The translations under genes and the position numbers were made by a program. Below the pieces are notes generated by a model. That model ran no database searches, had not been told where the DNA came from, and saw only the letters and a program-made list of their open reading frames with translations. A stretch of DNA of 27,554 nt from 2-02-FULL-55-14 sp964581115 (lineage in GTDB: Bacteria; Bacteroidota; Ignavibacteria; UBA10030), in NCBI GenBank assembly GCA_964581115.1, contig CAZOMY010000037.1, forward strand, positions 1 to 27,554, in the 5' to 3' direction. Below are positions 8,601 to 15,283 of this stretch, one piece after another. How positions within the stretch are numbered: position 1 is the first letter of the stretch; every line of letters begins with the position of its first letter.

Positions 8601-8968
8601 ATGGAAACGAAGGCCGTCAAGATCCGCTTTAGAAACCGAAGGTCCGAACGACGGGACTGATCGTGCACGCCCAAGACGATCTGCTCTGATAATGAGCGAC
8701 CGCCCGTCGCACACAAGACCAATCCGACTGCCACGAGCGCATGAGAGACATGATCAAACGCGATCGACGACGGTTCGACAACCGTCAGCCAGAAGACCTG
8801 CAGAAGGATCGCGGCAAGGAGGAACATCAAGCCGGTCACGATGCGCCGCAAACCGATGCCCCGGCGAGACGGGAGATTCGCCCTCAAGGCGAGGAAGAGG
8901 AGCGAGAGCGCGGGCCCCAACCAGCCGATGATCAGCAGGGCAAGATCGAGGAGGAATTGGAGGTTCAT
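5657..8968 (-). CDS. hybrid sensor histidine kinase (membrane/Cache-like/PAS/HisKA/HATPase/REC)
   Basis: This 1103-residue protein begins with about seven transmembrane segments (roughly residues 6-232), then another at about 258-282. A probable extracytoplasmic Cache-like sensor spans about 283-553 and includes 'PVIAVNERGYILAG'. It is closed by a helix at 554-576. A PAS domain follows (from G598). The HisKA H-box 'GGVAHDFNNLLGGVLGY' holds the phospho-acceptor H737. The ATPase N, G1, F and G2 boxes are 'MNLCLNGRDAMPSGG', 'VEDTGTGMD', 'IFEPFFTTKG' and 'GTGLGLSMVYG'. The C-terminal receiver has 'LVVDDEKD', D1025 in 'LILLDMIMP', 'VTGYS' and 'QKPF'. There is no output domain or cognate regulator nearby, so phosphate probably goes to a distant protein. 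The ligand is unknown. The start has no clear ribosome-binding site. Confidence 0.92.
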   Translation of the reverse strand: MNLQFLLDLALLIIGWLGPALSLLFLALRANLPSRRGIGLRRIVTGLMFLLAAILLQVFWLTVVEPSSIAFDHVSHALVAVGLVLCATGGRSLSEQIVLGVHDQSRRSDLRFLKRILTAFVSMASLLVAVEIPAPGQVPMVDILLTALDLSILAAIGWHQVRDVAPRLGSVAIGRARWVLVGISVLPIAGMSHVAQSDVNAIEHYSVLLRVLEGMILSLYAGALWWYLRALVPAEPVVHPLIERDVPLALSRRLVLRRFVMLMVIGLFVVAGGVAFVSEIIRSNIRFVETTVLRDQSGVAKSVAWNLRALMTDLVGAVGQIAAVPAVREVKVAGMREAFETSLLRWGSLATHLSRVDARGRLVYTYPEMPSVIGADLTGQRHVQVFLGRPDTLVSDVFTAVQGYKAIAIYVPIKDEHGANAGAVAMLVRMNDFSRKAFQSVGFLNPNPVIAVNERGYILAGTDSSHLGAYAGDFLPEVLAGSITRSTAEATVRNALADAGSSATAIEGADGPFARRWVVAEPVSVGGRRWGVVMLVVRNADLLATYRGALQQQFVLWLLFTGLLLGMVGAVAFIFYRWSRFLESEVLHKIELVRQSEGKYRELFEESQDAIYMTTADGHLIDINPAGVRLFGFESLGEMITAGPVTQYYQDGSQRRQLYDLLSVRGSVDNMELLLRRRDGSPLIARASVTALRSSDGQVLQFRGVLRDVTQQKHLEEEIRQAQKMESIGQLAGGVAHDFNNLLGGVLGYATFMKSKLPADHAFRPYLETIERSAQRAADLTSKLLAFARGGQYDVRAVNLNAVIRETVGILDRSIDKSITVETVLDPGIPTIDGDAGQLQQVMMNLCLNGRDAMPSGGTLRITTSSAEWNSDDARRYVGAEPGRYVSVRVEDTGTGMDAATRQKIFEPFFTTKGKGKGTGLGLSMVYGIVRNHRGHIVVESEPGRGSVFSISFPAGTYQEAPQEPTMPSAVGGHERILVVDDEKDVRSMIQDVLTSAGYTVETVSDGAEAIAAFDRQRPDLILLDMIMPKMSGLETFDALLLRPPLIKVVLVTGYSQDGKAREIMRKGVAAFLQKPFAADDLLRVVRRVLDGSMEPVAKVGQS

Positions 8969-8999
8969 ACGCAGACCGGCCGGGACCTGTCGGCCTCCA

Positions 9000-9041
9000 C
9001 CGGTAGGCGAGGAATATACCGGCAGTCGACGTGAATGGCAA
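9000..9041 (-). promoter_or_regulatory. candidate promoter and palindrome upstream of the hybrid kinase
   Basis: On the minus strand TTGCCA (9036-9041) and TATATT (9013-9018) are separated by exactly 17 nt, a good sigma-70 match, about 45 nt before the kinase start. An inverted repeat CCGGTA-N11-TACCGG (9000-9022) covers the -10 box and could be an operator. This suggests the kinase is transcribed apart from the ApbE/DUF59 operon upstream on the same strand. Confidence 0.45.
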
Positions 9042-9141
9042 CGAGACCGAGACCGCTTCGCACAGACAATTCAGCGGGGCGGAGGAATGCATCCGCCTGA
9101 TGAGCACTGCGTCTCCAGCAGGTGCAGGGAGCTGCGATCGG

Positions 9142-9492
9142 TCAGGTGGAGGAACCGGTCGACCCTCCGCCGGAGGGAAAGGCCATTCTTTTGCGAGCTT
9201 CGGGAGCGATCATGGAGGGATCCCACTTCGGATGCCAGACGATGCGGACGTCCCCGTTCACCACGCCCGGAATGTCAAGAATGCGCTGTCGGACCTGGCT
9301 GGCGATCTGGTCGGCCAGTCCACACCCTGGACTCGTCAGGGTCATCTTTACACCGACCCAGTCGTCGATGATCTTGACCTGGTAGATAAGGCCGAGGTCG
9401 ACGACGTTCAAGGGGATCTCGGGGTCGTAAACGTCTTTCAGCGCATCAAGGATGACGGCTTCCGTAAGTGGGGCAGGCGTGACGGGGTTCAT
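9142..9492 (-). CDS. DUF59/MIP18-family metal-sulfur cluster assembly protein
   Basis: This 116-residue protein is a single MIP18 (DUF59) domain, the family of SufT and PaaD that helps mature iron-sulfur proteins. Visible blocks are 'ALKDVYDPEIPLNVVDLGLIY', 'VKMTLTSPGCGLADQI' with the conserved Cys, 'IPGVVNGDVRIVWHP' and 'WDPSMIAPEARKRMAF'. The ATG at 9492 is where similarity begins; the open frame upstream lacks it. It is the last gene of the ApbE operon, 26 nt after the apbE stop. It may serve Fe-S maturation in general or an Fe-S partner of the flavin pathway. The C-terminal Ser/Gly tail is short and unremarkable. Confidence 0.85.
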   Translation of the reverse strand: MNPVTPAPLTEAVILDALKDVYDPEIPLNVVDLGLIYQVKIIDDWVGVKMTLTSPGCGLADQIASQVRQRILDIPGVVNGDVRIVWHPKWDPSMIAPEARKRMAFPSGGGSTGSST

Positions 9493-9518
9493 GTCTTCGG
9501 TCCCATGTGGATTATTTC

Positions 9519-10553
9519 TCAACGCAATGCTATCACGGCATGTTCCCGACCCTCGGGAAGCACCACGAGAGCCTCGCGTTGTCCATTGCGCCACGCTCCA
9601 TCGGCTTCGGCTTCCACGAACAGCGCCGTCGAAAGTGCGTCGGCCTCGGTGGAGCTCGGCGCCAGAACGCTGACGCTGGCATATCGCCGCGGATTCTCCC
9701 CGGTCAGAGGCTCGAAGATGTGCCCCAGCGTCGTTCCGCCCACCAGGCGGACTGACTGCAGGTTCGATGAGGTGGAGATGGCCCGATCGCAAAGCGTCAG
9801 CGTTATCAACGGTTGTGCGGGCGCGGCCGGGTCGGGGATGGCGACCAGCCATCCGTCTGTGTCCGGGGGCGCCCCGATCGCCAGCAGATCGCCGCTATGG
9901 TCGATCAACGCAGACTCTACGCCGTGGCGCCGGAGGATCTCGCCCATGCGATCGACGGCAAACCCCGCCCCGATGCCACCCAGGTCGATTTGCGTCGATG
10001 GATGCAACCGCCGAATGGTCCCGCCGTCAACGAACTGTATGTGATGCCAACCGATGCCGTCATGCGCATCAGCCAGTTGGCGGTCGGAGATTGGACGGTT
10101 CTCCATCGGCCGTTCTTCATGGAATCCCATGGCCGATAGGAGGCCGCCGATGGTTGCGTCGAATCGGCCCGAAGTGAGCCGGTTGAATTGATCCGACGCC
10201 TTGAGTGCGGCCATCGTCGACCGGTCGATGCGGACCGGCTCGTCGACCTCTGATGCATTGACGCGCGAGATATCGCTCGCAGGGTGGAAGACACTCAGAA
10301 GTCTGTCGAGCCGTTGCAGTTCCTGGAACGCTTCTGTTGTGGCACCGATCAATTGGCCGCGACTTTCTCCGTATGCCACGATCGTCACGGTCGTTCCCAT
10401 GGCCCCTGCTGTTCGTTCCAACACTGCTCGTCCCGCGGCGTGTGCTTTCGGCCAGATGGGGAGGACACTCGTTGCCATGGCCGACGCGGTCAACCGCCCG
10501 AGCATCAACAGAGCTCTGCGACGTCCCGTGAGGAAATCAGCTCGACGGATCAT
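9519..10553 (-). CDS. apbE: FAD:protein FMN transferase (ApbE)
   Basis: This 344-residue ApbE attaches FMN from FAD covalently to a threonine of exported target proteins outside the cytoplasmic membrane. The N-terminus looks like an export signal with arginines: 'GRRRALLMLGRLTASAMATS', then a hydrophobic stretch and 'AHAAG' as a likely cleavage region (Tat or Sec). Family blocks are present in order: 'GTTVTIVAYG', 'LDRLLSVFHPASDISRVN', 'RFDATIGGL', 'QIDLGGIGAGFAVDRM', 'SGDLLAIG', 'AISTSSNLQS' and 'EADALSTALFVE', covering the Mg/FAD site. The start overlaps the membrane-protein stop by 4 nt. Its substrate is almost certainly the FMN-binding protein two genes upstream. Confidence 0.95.
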   Translation of the reverse strand: MIRRADFLTGRRRALLMLGRLTASAMATSVLPIWPKAHAAGRAVLERTAGAMGTTVTIVAYGESRGQLIGATTEAFQELQRLDRLLSVFHPASDISRVNASEVDEPVRIDRSTMAALKASDQFNRLTSGRFDATIGGLLSAMGFHEERPMENRPISDRQLADAHDGIGWHHIQFVDGGTIRRLHPSTQIDLGGIGAGFAVDRMGEILRRHGVESALIDHSGDLLAIGAPPDTDGWLVAIPDPAAPAQPLITLTLCDRAISTSSNLQSVRLVGGTTLGHIFEPLTGENPRRYASVSVLAPSSTEADALSTALFVEAEADGAWRNGQREALVVLPEGREHAVIALR

Positions 10554-11071
10554 GGACCGATTTGCTCCGGATCTCCGTTGACCGCCTTCTCCGCAGCACG
10601 AGCACGCCAGAGAAAGACGGCGAGAGAACTCAGCAAGAAAATGAGGTTGGCCTGCAAGCCCAGGAATCCTACGACCTTGAGCATCGCAAAGGCAGGGTCA
10701 ACAAACCGGACGAGCCACCCACCCGCCTCGCTCATCAGCCCCGAGGCGAAAGCGGCGATGACGAAGACGGCCTTCGCACGTCGCGAGAACGGAGCGAACA
10801 ACAGCAGATGGGTCAGCATCAACAGGACCAACGCCATCATCGCCAGATGGCCGTGCGAGACCTCAAGCATCGAGGCGGCTGACCTGGCCGGAATGAAATC
10901 TTGTTCCGATCCAAGGTAGTATGTCACGACTGAGTCCGGGTCAAGCGACATTTTACTGAAGTACAATGCGAAGTTCGTGACCGTAAAGAGCGCCAGAAAG
11001 ACCAACGTCAGGCCGATCGTGAGACGCATCAAGGCCTGGTTCTGGTAGCCGCCGTTCTGCAGGTATCTCAT
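10550..11071 (-). CDS. four-helix membrane protein of the flavinylation operon
   Basis: This 173-residue integral membrane protein has four predicted segments: about residues 14-36, 72-96, 100-118 and 127-157. A loop between helices 1 and 2 carries 'LDPDSVVTYYLGSEQDFIPAR'. Helix 2 begins 'SHGHLAMMALVLLMLTHLL' and holds three His (about H73, H75, H86) that could ligate haem or contact quinone; no other helix has His. I do not recognise a named family. It overlaps the FMN-binding gene and apbE by 4 nt on either side, so it is surely co-translated with them. A role as the membrane electron donor to the flavinylated protein is inferred from position only. Confidence 0.75.
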   Translation of the reverse strand: MRYLQNGGYQNQALMRLTIGLTLVFLALFTVTNFALYFSKMSLDPDSVVTYYLGSEQDFIPARSAASMLEVSHGHLAMMALVLLMLTHLLLFAPFSRRAKAVFVIAAFASGLMSEAGGWLVRFVDPAFAMLKVVGFLGLQANLIFLLSSLAVFLWRARAAEKAVNGDPEQIGP

Positions 11072-11607
11072 TTGGTGGTCCGTGGTACAACGACCGATGT
11101 GAACGTCGCGAGCAATCGACGAACGCTTTCCGTGATGGCTTGCGCCGACAGCGTGGCGCCGCTAATGGCGTGGATACCGCGTTTCAGGTAGAGATCACTC
11201 GTCGGTCCGGTTCCGGCGAACTGACGCAACCACCGATCCGACGGCCGGTAGTCGGGGGGCTCGTAGAATGCGAGTAGCTCAACCATGCGCACGGAAGTGT
11301 CTGGATCGATCACCACCATGATCGTCGCAGGCATGGTGCGTACCGTCATCGTTTCAAAGAATGCAGCCCCGACGAATTCACCTTCTTTTCGCGCGACGTA
11401 GTACGTTATCACCTTTGACTCGACTCTGGCTTTGGCCGCATCCCGAATCGCCGAACGCTCGACATCCGAGAGGAATGCCGTCGAGCGTTCGAGTTCCATA
11501 CCGGGAAACGCTGCTCGCAGGGCCTCATCCTTCGTCATGATGACCTGCGCATCGGCAGTTACGCCGGCGAGGAAGAAGACAATGACGAGTTGGTCGATCC
11601 GGATCAC
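11068..11607 (-). CDS. exported FMN-binding domain protein
   Basis: This 179-residue protein has a short signal peptide (hydrophobic 'LVIVFFLAGVTADA', likely cleaved before Q21) and one FMN_bind domain. The flavinylation motif is 'HAISGATLSAQAITESVRRL'. In NqrC/RnfG-type proteins the last Thr of S-G-A-T is the FMN attachment point, here T152. Preceding parts ('YYVARKEGEFVGAAFFE', 'IMVVIDPDTSVRMVELLAF') form the usual domain core. The start is GTG at 11607, 6 nt after the porin stop. The flavin would be added by the ApbE encoded two genes on, making a one-electron carrier in the periplasm. No haem or Fe-S motif is present, so electrons must come from another component. Confidence 0.9.
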   Translation of the reverse strand: MIRIDQLVIVFFLAGVTADAQVIMTKDEALRAAFPGMELERSTAFLSDVERSAIRDAAKARVESKVITYYVARKEGEFVGAAFFETMTVRTMPATIMVVIDPDTSVRMVELLAFYEPPDYRPSDRWLRQFAGTGPTSDLYLKRGIHAISGATLSAQAITESVRRLLATFTSVVVPRTTK

Positions 11608-11613
11608 GGTCGT

Positions 11614-12912
11614 TCAGTAAAGGTACGTGACGGCCAGGTTCCATTGATCGGTCCCTGTTCCAGCGCCGTTCTTGTTGTCGCGGTAATCCACCTTGAATGC
11701 CACGTTCGGGTGTGGCTTCCAGGTAAGCCCTGCGACGAGCGTCGTTCGGTCATTGACAGCATTCTTCGCCGATCCCGACGGAACGACGGCGTGGGTGTCA
11801 TACGCCTCATAGAGAACGAACGGCGCAAGATAGTGGATGCTCCCGGGAAGAAGCAGCGGCATGACATCATAGCCAGCCGCGACATACCATCCCGACATCG
11901 TCGAACCGATCACGGAGGCGCTTGCGGCCCCAGATCTCCAGCGCTGGTATCCTGCCACGCGCTCTGCTTCATCCACGGTCGTCTGCGCGAAGAGCGCCCG
12001 CAGCTCGAGACCGCGCCATGCCGCCTCGCCATGCAGACTGAGGACGAGCGTGCGGGCATCGATCAACGCTCCCAACGAGTCCCTCTCACCCTGGCCGGAG
12101 TTGCCAGCAAAAAAGCTTGCGCCGAGCGATGATCCCTCGATGCCGAGAAACTCCAGCCGTCCGGTGATCGCGAGATCCTCAGCCACGGCGCTGGCTCCGC
12201 TCTGGCGCCCGCCCCGAATGCCGTCGCCCGATGAAAAGCTCGCCATCTTGAGTCCTTCCACAACATACGCGCGGTAATGGAGACCGTCTGCGGCTTCGCC
12301 GTAAACGCCCGCGCCGTTCATGCGCCACGTGCTCGGAATGATCAGCCGTTCGACGTTCGGGCGCAGTGTGCCAAAGAACGTCGGCGGCTCATGCTTCTCG
12401 TTGACGATGCCGACGGGAGCCAGCACCATGCCGGCCCGGATGTTCATTCGCGGCGAGAGGAGCAAGTCGATGTAGCCGAATTCCACCGACACTTCGCCCC
12501 CCTTGCCGGTGCTTCCGTGCTCGAACTCGACCTCGGAATTGAACACCACCAGGTCGCTGAAACGGTAGCCCACGTAGATGATATTGCGGAGGTAATCGAT
12601 CTTGTCTTTGGAGGTCGCCGTCGACCCGTTGTCGCGTCCCTTTGCATAGTTCTCATAGACCACTTCGCCGTAACCGGCGATCGACACGCCGCTTTTCTTC
12701 AGCGAATACACTTTCGAGGCCGCAGGACCGAGACCAGGCAACGACGGATAGGTGGTCTCGTCGACTTCGCCCAACTTCAGTCGTTCGATCTCTTCGGTGA
12801 GAGCTTGGATCTGACGACGGACCTCCGCGAGCGAATCGGGTGGAGAAGCCGCACGCATCTCGTGGGCGCAGAGGAGGGTCAGGAAAGCGGCAAGAAGGCT
12901 TCTTGGAAGCAT
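11614..12912 (-). CDS. outer-membrane porin-like beta-barrel protein
   Basis: This 432-residue protein starts with a signal peptide ('LPRSLLAAFLTLLCAHEMRAA'-like, residues 2-22). A short coiled coil follows (about 24-47, 'LAEVRRQIQALTEEIERLKL'), then a long alternating aromatic/polar barrel ending in 'NLAVTYLY', a typical C-terminal barrel strand. Segments such as 'SIAGYGEVVYENYA' and 'GYRFSDLVVFNSEVEFEHG' resemble phosphate-selective/OprP-like porins. ATG at 12912 was chosen because it begins the signal peptide and AAAGGA is a few bases upstream; upstream codons in the frame encode a His run without sense. It heads the operon with the FMN-binding protein. The solute is unknown; ferric complexes would fit the context but this is speculation. 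Confidence 0.8.
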   Translation of the reverse strand: MLPRSLLAAFLTLLCAHEMRAASPPDSLAEVRRQIQALTEEIERLKLGEVDETTYPSLPGLGPAASKVYSLKKSGVSIAGYGEVVYENYAKGRDNGSTATSKDKIDYLRNIIYVGYRFSDLVVFNSEVEFEHGSTGKGGEVSVEFGYIDLLLSPRMNIRAGMVLAPVGIVNEKHEPPTFFGTLRPNVERLIIPSTWRMNGAGVYGEAADGLHYRAYVVEGLKMASFSSGDGIRGGRQSGASAVAEDLAITGRLEFLGIEGSSLGASFFAGNSGQGERDSLGALIDARTLVLSLHGEAAWRGLELRALFAQTTVDEAERVAGYQRWRSGAASASVIGSTMSGWYVAAGYDVMPLLLPGSIHYLAPFVLYEAYDTHAVVPSGSAKNAVNDRTTLVAGLTWKPHPNVAFKVDYRDNKNGAGTGTDQWNLAVTYLY

Positions 12913-12942
12913 GGAAGGGTCCTTTATGAGGTGATGGTGATG

Positions 12943-12956
12943 CGGAGCTTCCTCCG
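12943..12956. repeat. small hairpin in the porin leader
   Basis: A perfect 5-bp stem, CGGAG-CTTC-CTCCG, lies 31 nt before the porin ATG. It would form in the 5' untranslated region of the porin mRNA and may protect the leader or affect translation. It also borders the -35-like element of the opposite-strand candidate RNA. Confidence 0.3.
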
Positions 12957-13068
12957 TTGACCTTCCCTCAAGCCTTCCGTATGTTAGGGGTGAGGTGGTC
13001 TGCAAGGACGCCCCGATGTTCAGCGCACCATCCGCTTCGTTTGCCGACGGTCGGGTGGTGCGCTTTTT
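12957..13068 (+). ncRNA. candidate small RNA with its own promoter and terminator
   Basis: On the plus strand TTGACC (12957-12962) and TATGTT (12980-12985) are spaced by 17 nt and form a promoter-like pair. About 77 nt of potential transcript follow. It begins with a hairpin (GGGGTG 12987-12992 with CGCCCC 13009-13014, one G-U pair) and ends in a strong terminator at 13022-13068. No plus-strand protein gene ends here, since all neighbours are on the minus strand, so the terminator needs a transcript of its own. The candidate is divergent from the porin mRNA, with its promoter inside the porin upstream region. No known RNA family is recognised. Confidence 0.4.
13022..13068 (+). terminator. intrinsic terminator, plus strand
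   Basis: A 9-bp perfect stem pairs AGCGCACCA (13022-13030) with TGGTGCGCT (13056-13064). Additional CCG/CGG pairing lies inside, and five T occupy 13064-13068. Read on the minus strand the stem is not followed by U, so it works only for plus-strand transcription. Confidence 0.75.
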
Positions 13069-13107
13069 CTATACGGGTGAAGAACCTTGGTCACCGACGG
13101 GTTGCGG

Positions 13108-13128
13108 ATCCGCCTTTACTCGGCGGAT
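13108..13128. repeat. perfect hairpin at the 3' end of the feo operon
   Basis: ATCCGCC-N7-GGCGGAT, a perfect 7-bp stem with a 7-nt loop, lies about 50 nt past the stop of the zinc-ribbon gene. No T-run follows on either strand, so it is not an evident intrinsic terminator. It may stabilise the 3' end of the feo mRNA. Confidence 0.35.
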
Positions 13129-13177
13129 GACACGCCGTAGGACCGCGAGCGCGGACGATCGTTCTTACGACGACTGC

Positions 13178-13378
13178 TCATGTTCGCGCCTGCGCCACGG
13201 GGCAGCCGCTTTGGTGGACACATTTTGCGCAACCGGGGTCATTCACCGGCACGACCGTAAGGCACCGCGGACACCGCTCGCTGAACGGATTCGTGATCTC
13301 GTAACGGCAGGTCGGGCAGAGGCGAACCTCAGTTCGCAGCTTGGCGTCGAGCGTGAGATCGGCGTCGGAGTTTGACAC
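13178..13378 (-). CDS. Cys-rich zinc-ribbon protein of the feo operon
   Basis: This 66-residue protein is encoded 2 nt after the feoB stop, so it belongs to the feo operon. It has seven cysteines: C21-x2-C24 and C36-x2-C39 form a treble-clef/zinc-ribbon pattern ('CPTCRYEITNPFSERCPRC'). C50-x2-C53-x5-C59 with H55 ('GCAKCVHQSGCPV') recalls the Cys-rich tails of FeoB-associated small proteins and FeoC. The start is GTG at 13378; the frame continues upstream inside feoB but without family-like sequence. It is soluble, with no membrane helix. A role as regulator or iron/Fe-S-sensing partner of FeoB is inferred from position and cysteines only. Confidence 0.75.
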   Translation of the reverse strand: MSNSDADLTLDAKLRTEVRLCPTCRYEITNPFSERCPRCLTVVPVNDPGCAKCVHQSGCPVAQART

Positions 13379-13380
13379 GG

Positions 13381-15282
13381 TCAGATCAGGATCTGCGACA
13401 GGAGTCCGCCCACGAAGAACGCTCCCACCCACGTCGCCAACCACACGATCGTTGCCTCCTTCGTTCCGCGCTCTTTGAGCATCACCATCAGCGATGCGAT
13501 GCACGGGACGAACAGCGTGATCGTTACGAGCGCGACCACGATCTGGTCGGCGGTCAAGGGAAGGTCATACAATCCCGCGGCGCCGAAGTCACGCCGCACC
13601 ATGCCCATGACGAACGCGTTCGCCGCTTCGCGTGGCAATTGCAGCCAGCCCGTGGTGAATGGCGCCAGCACATCCTGCCAGACCGCCAGCAGGCCGGTCA
13701 CCTGCAACACCCCCACCGCGAGTGCACCGGCGAAGAACCACGGCGTCGCTTCTTTCATGAAGTAGTAACTGCGGAAAGCCGTCTTGCGTATGACGTTGTC
13801 AAGCCGCGGCATCCTCATCGGCGGCAGGTCGATGAGGAGCGGACTCGTCTCGCCGGGCAGGAAGCGATGGAGGATCGTGCCGACCGCCACAAACACGCCG
13901 AAGATCGTCGCCGTGTAGATCATCATGGCCGTGAATCCGGCCCCTGTAAGCAGCGCGGCAACGACAGCTAGCTGCGCCGAGCACGGGACCGCGAACTGAA
14001 GAATCGACGTGGCGATGCGTTTCTCGCGGTTCGTTTCGAGCAGTCGCGTTGTGATCGTGGCCATCGTGACGCAGCCGAAGCCGAGGATCAGCGGAATAAC
14101 GGCCCTGCCGTTCAGTCCCACTCCGTGCAGGCTGCGGTCCACCATCGTCGCCAAGCGCGGCAGATAGCCGCTGTCCTCCATCAACGCCAAAGAGAGGTAA
14201 AAGGCCGTCACCAAAGGCAACAGCAGGAACAAGAGATAAGTGATCGTCATCGTCAGGACGCCGAATTCTCCCACCAGGATCGTCGATAACCACGACCCGG
14301 CCGGCACAACGGTCGAGACGACCGCGCGGACCCACGGCTCCCACAATTCATTGCCCAGCTTCACTTCGAGGAATTCGACGAGGTCCTGCGCAACGAGCGT
14401 TCCCACGAAGAGATAGATAAGATAGAGCACCCCAGCCAGGATCGGGACGCCTGTCCAAGGATCGACCGACCAGCGCCCCAACAGCTTTGCGAAGCGGGCG
14501 CGGGATTCCTTCTCGGAGAGAACAGCATTGATGATCAGGTTGACTCGATTACGCCGCTCGATGTAGAGCGCCTCGCGCTCGGTACCTGGCGGAATGCCAT
14601 GCCGTTGCGCGACCACTTCATCCCCCTCGAGAACGAGAACGGCCTCTGCTTCAGACCCGGTGCGCGTCAACATGGTGTGTAGTCGGCCGTGCAATGATGG
14701 GTCCTGCTCTCCCTTGCGCGCTTGTGCGACGACCGCTTCGATCCGATCAAAGCCCAGCTTCGTCACGGCCGACGTTTGCAGAACGGGGACTCCCAGATAC
14801 GATGAGAGCAGCTTTGTGTCGATCTCGATGCCCTGACGGTCGAGCTCGTCCGAGAAGTTGAGCAGGACTGCGACCTTCTTGCCCATGTCGATGAGTTGTT
14901 GCGTCAGAAAGAGATCACGCTCGAGATGGACCGAATCAACGACGTTGAGAATAATGTCGGCCTCGAGTACGCAGTCGCGCGTAACCGCCTCTTCGTCTGA
15001 GAATGACGAGATGCCGTAGACGCCCGGCGTGTCAAATATGTCGTACGTATGGTACTGGCCCCGGGAAACCTCGACGGTCGTTCCGGGATAGTTCGAGACG
15101 TCGACGTAGAGCCCTGAGAGGTAGTTGAAGATGAGGGATTTCCCGACGTTCGGATTGCCGACGAGGGCGAGGTTAAGGCGGCCCACGCTGGACGGTTGTG
15201 TTCCCACGCCAGGATGGCGGTGATGCTCGACGTGCTCGTGCGGCTGTGAGCTCAGATTTCCGGTGATCGGACGATCGGACAT
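13381..15282 (-). CDS. feoB: ferrous iron transporter FeoB
   Basis: This 633-residue transporter has an N-terminal G domain and a polytopic membrane domain that imports Fe(II). GTPase motifs are G1 'GNPNVGKS' (42-49), G2 'YPGTTVE' (65-71), G3 'DTPG' (84-87), G4 N142-x-x-D145 and a G5-like 'TSAV'. The membrane part holds two gate repeats: 'LLPLVTAFYLSLALMEDSGYLPRLA' and 'LILGFGCVTMATITTRLLE', then 'AVPCSAQLAVVAALL'. The Cys motif reads GFGCVTMA instead of the common GFGCNVPA. A His-rich stretch, H15-x-H17-x2-H20-H21-x-H23, precedes the G domain. The protein is shorter than E. coli FeoB (773). ATG at 15282 lies 1 nt after the feoA stop; an upstream in-frame extension overlaps feoA and looks meaningless. 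Confidence 0.93.
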   Translation of the reverse strand: MSDRPITGNLSSQPHEHVEHHRHPGVGTQPSSVGRLNLALVGNPNVGKSLIFNYLSGLYVDVSNYPGTTVEVSRGQYHTYDIFDTPGVYGISSFSDEEAVTRDCVLEADIILNVVDSVHLERDLFLTQQLIDMGKKVAVLLNFSDELDRQGIEIDTKLLSSYLGVPVLQTSAVTKLGFDRIEAVVAQARKGEQDPSLHGRLHTMLTRTGSEAEAVLVLEGDEVVAQRHGIPPGTEREALYIERRNRVNLIINAVLSEKESRARFAKLLGRWSVDPWTGVPILAGVLYLIYLFVGTLVAQDLVEFLEVKLGNELWEPWVRAVVSTVVPAGSWLSTILVGEFGVLTMTITYLLFLLLPLVTAFYLSLALMEDSGYLPRLATMVDRSLHGVGLNGRAVIPLILGFGCVTMATITTRLLETNREKRIATSILQFAVPCSAQLAVVAALLTGAGFTAMMIYTATIFGVFVAVGTILHRFLPGETSPLLIDLPPMRMPRLDNVIRKTAFRSYYFMKEATPWFFAGALAVGVLQVTGLLAVWQDVLAPFTTGWLQLPREAANAFVMGMVRRDFGAAGLYDLPLTADQIVVALVTITLFVPCIASLMVMLKERGTKEATIVWLATWVGAFFVGGLLSQILI

Positions 15283-15283
15283 G

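Noticed and set aside
12995..13375. Plus-strand ORF across the porin-feo intergenic region
   Set aside because: It runs through the intrinsic terminator and then antisense to the zinc-ribbon gene; there is no ribosome-binding site or family similarity.
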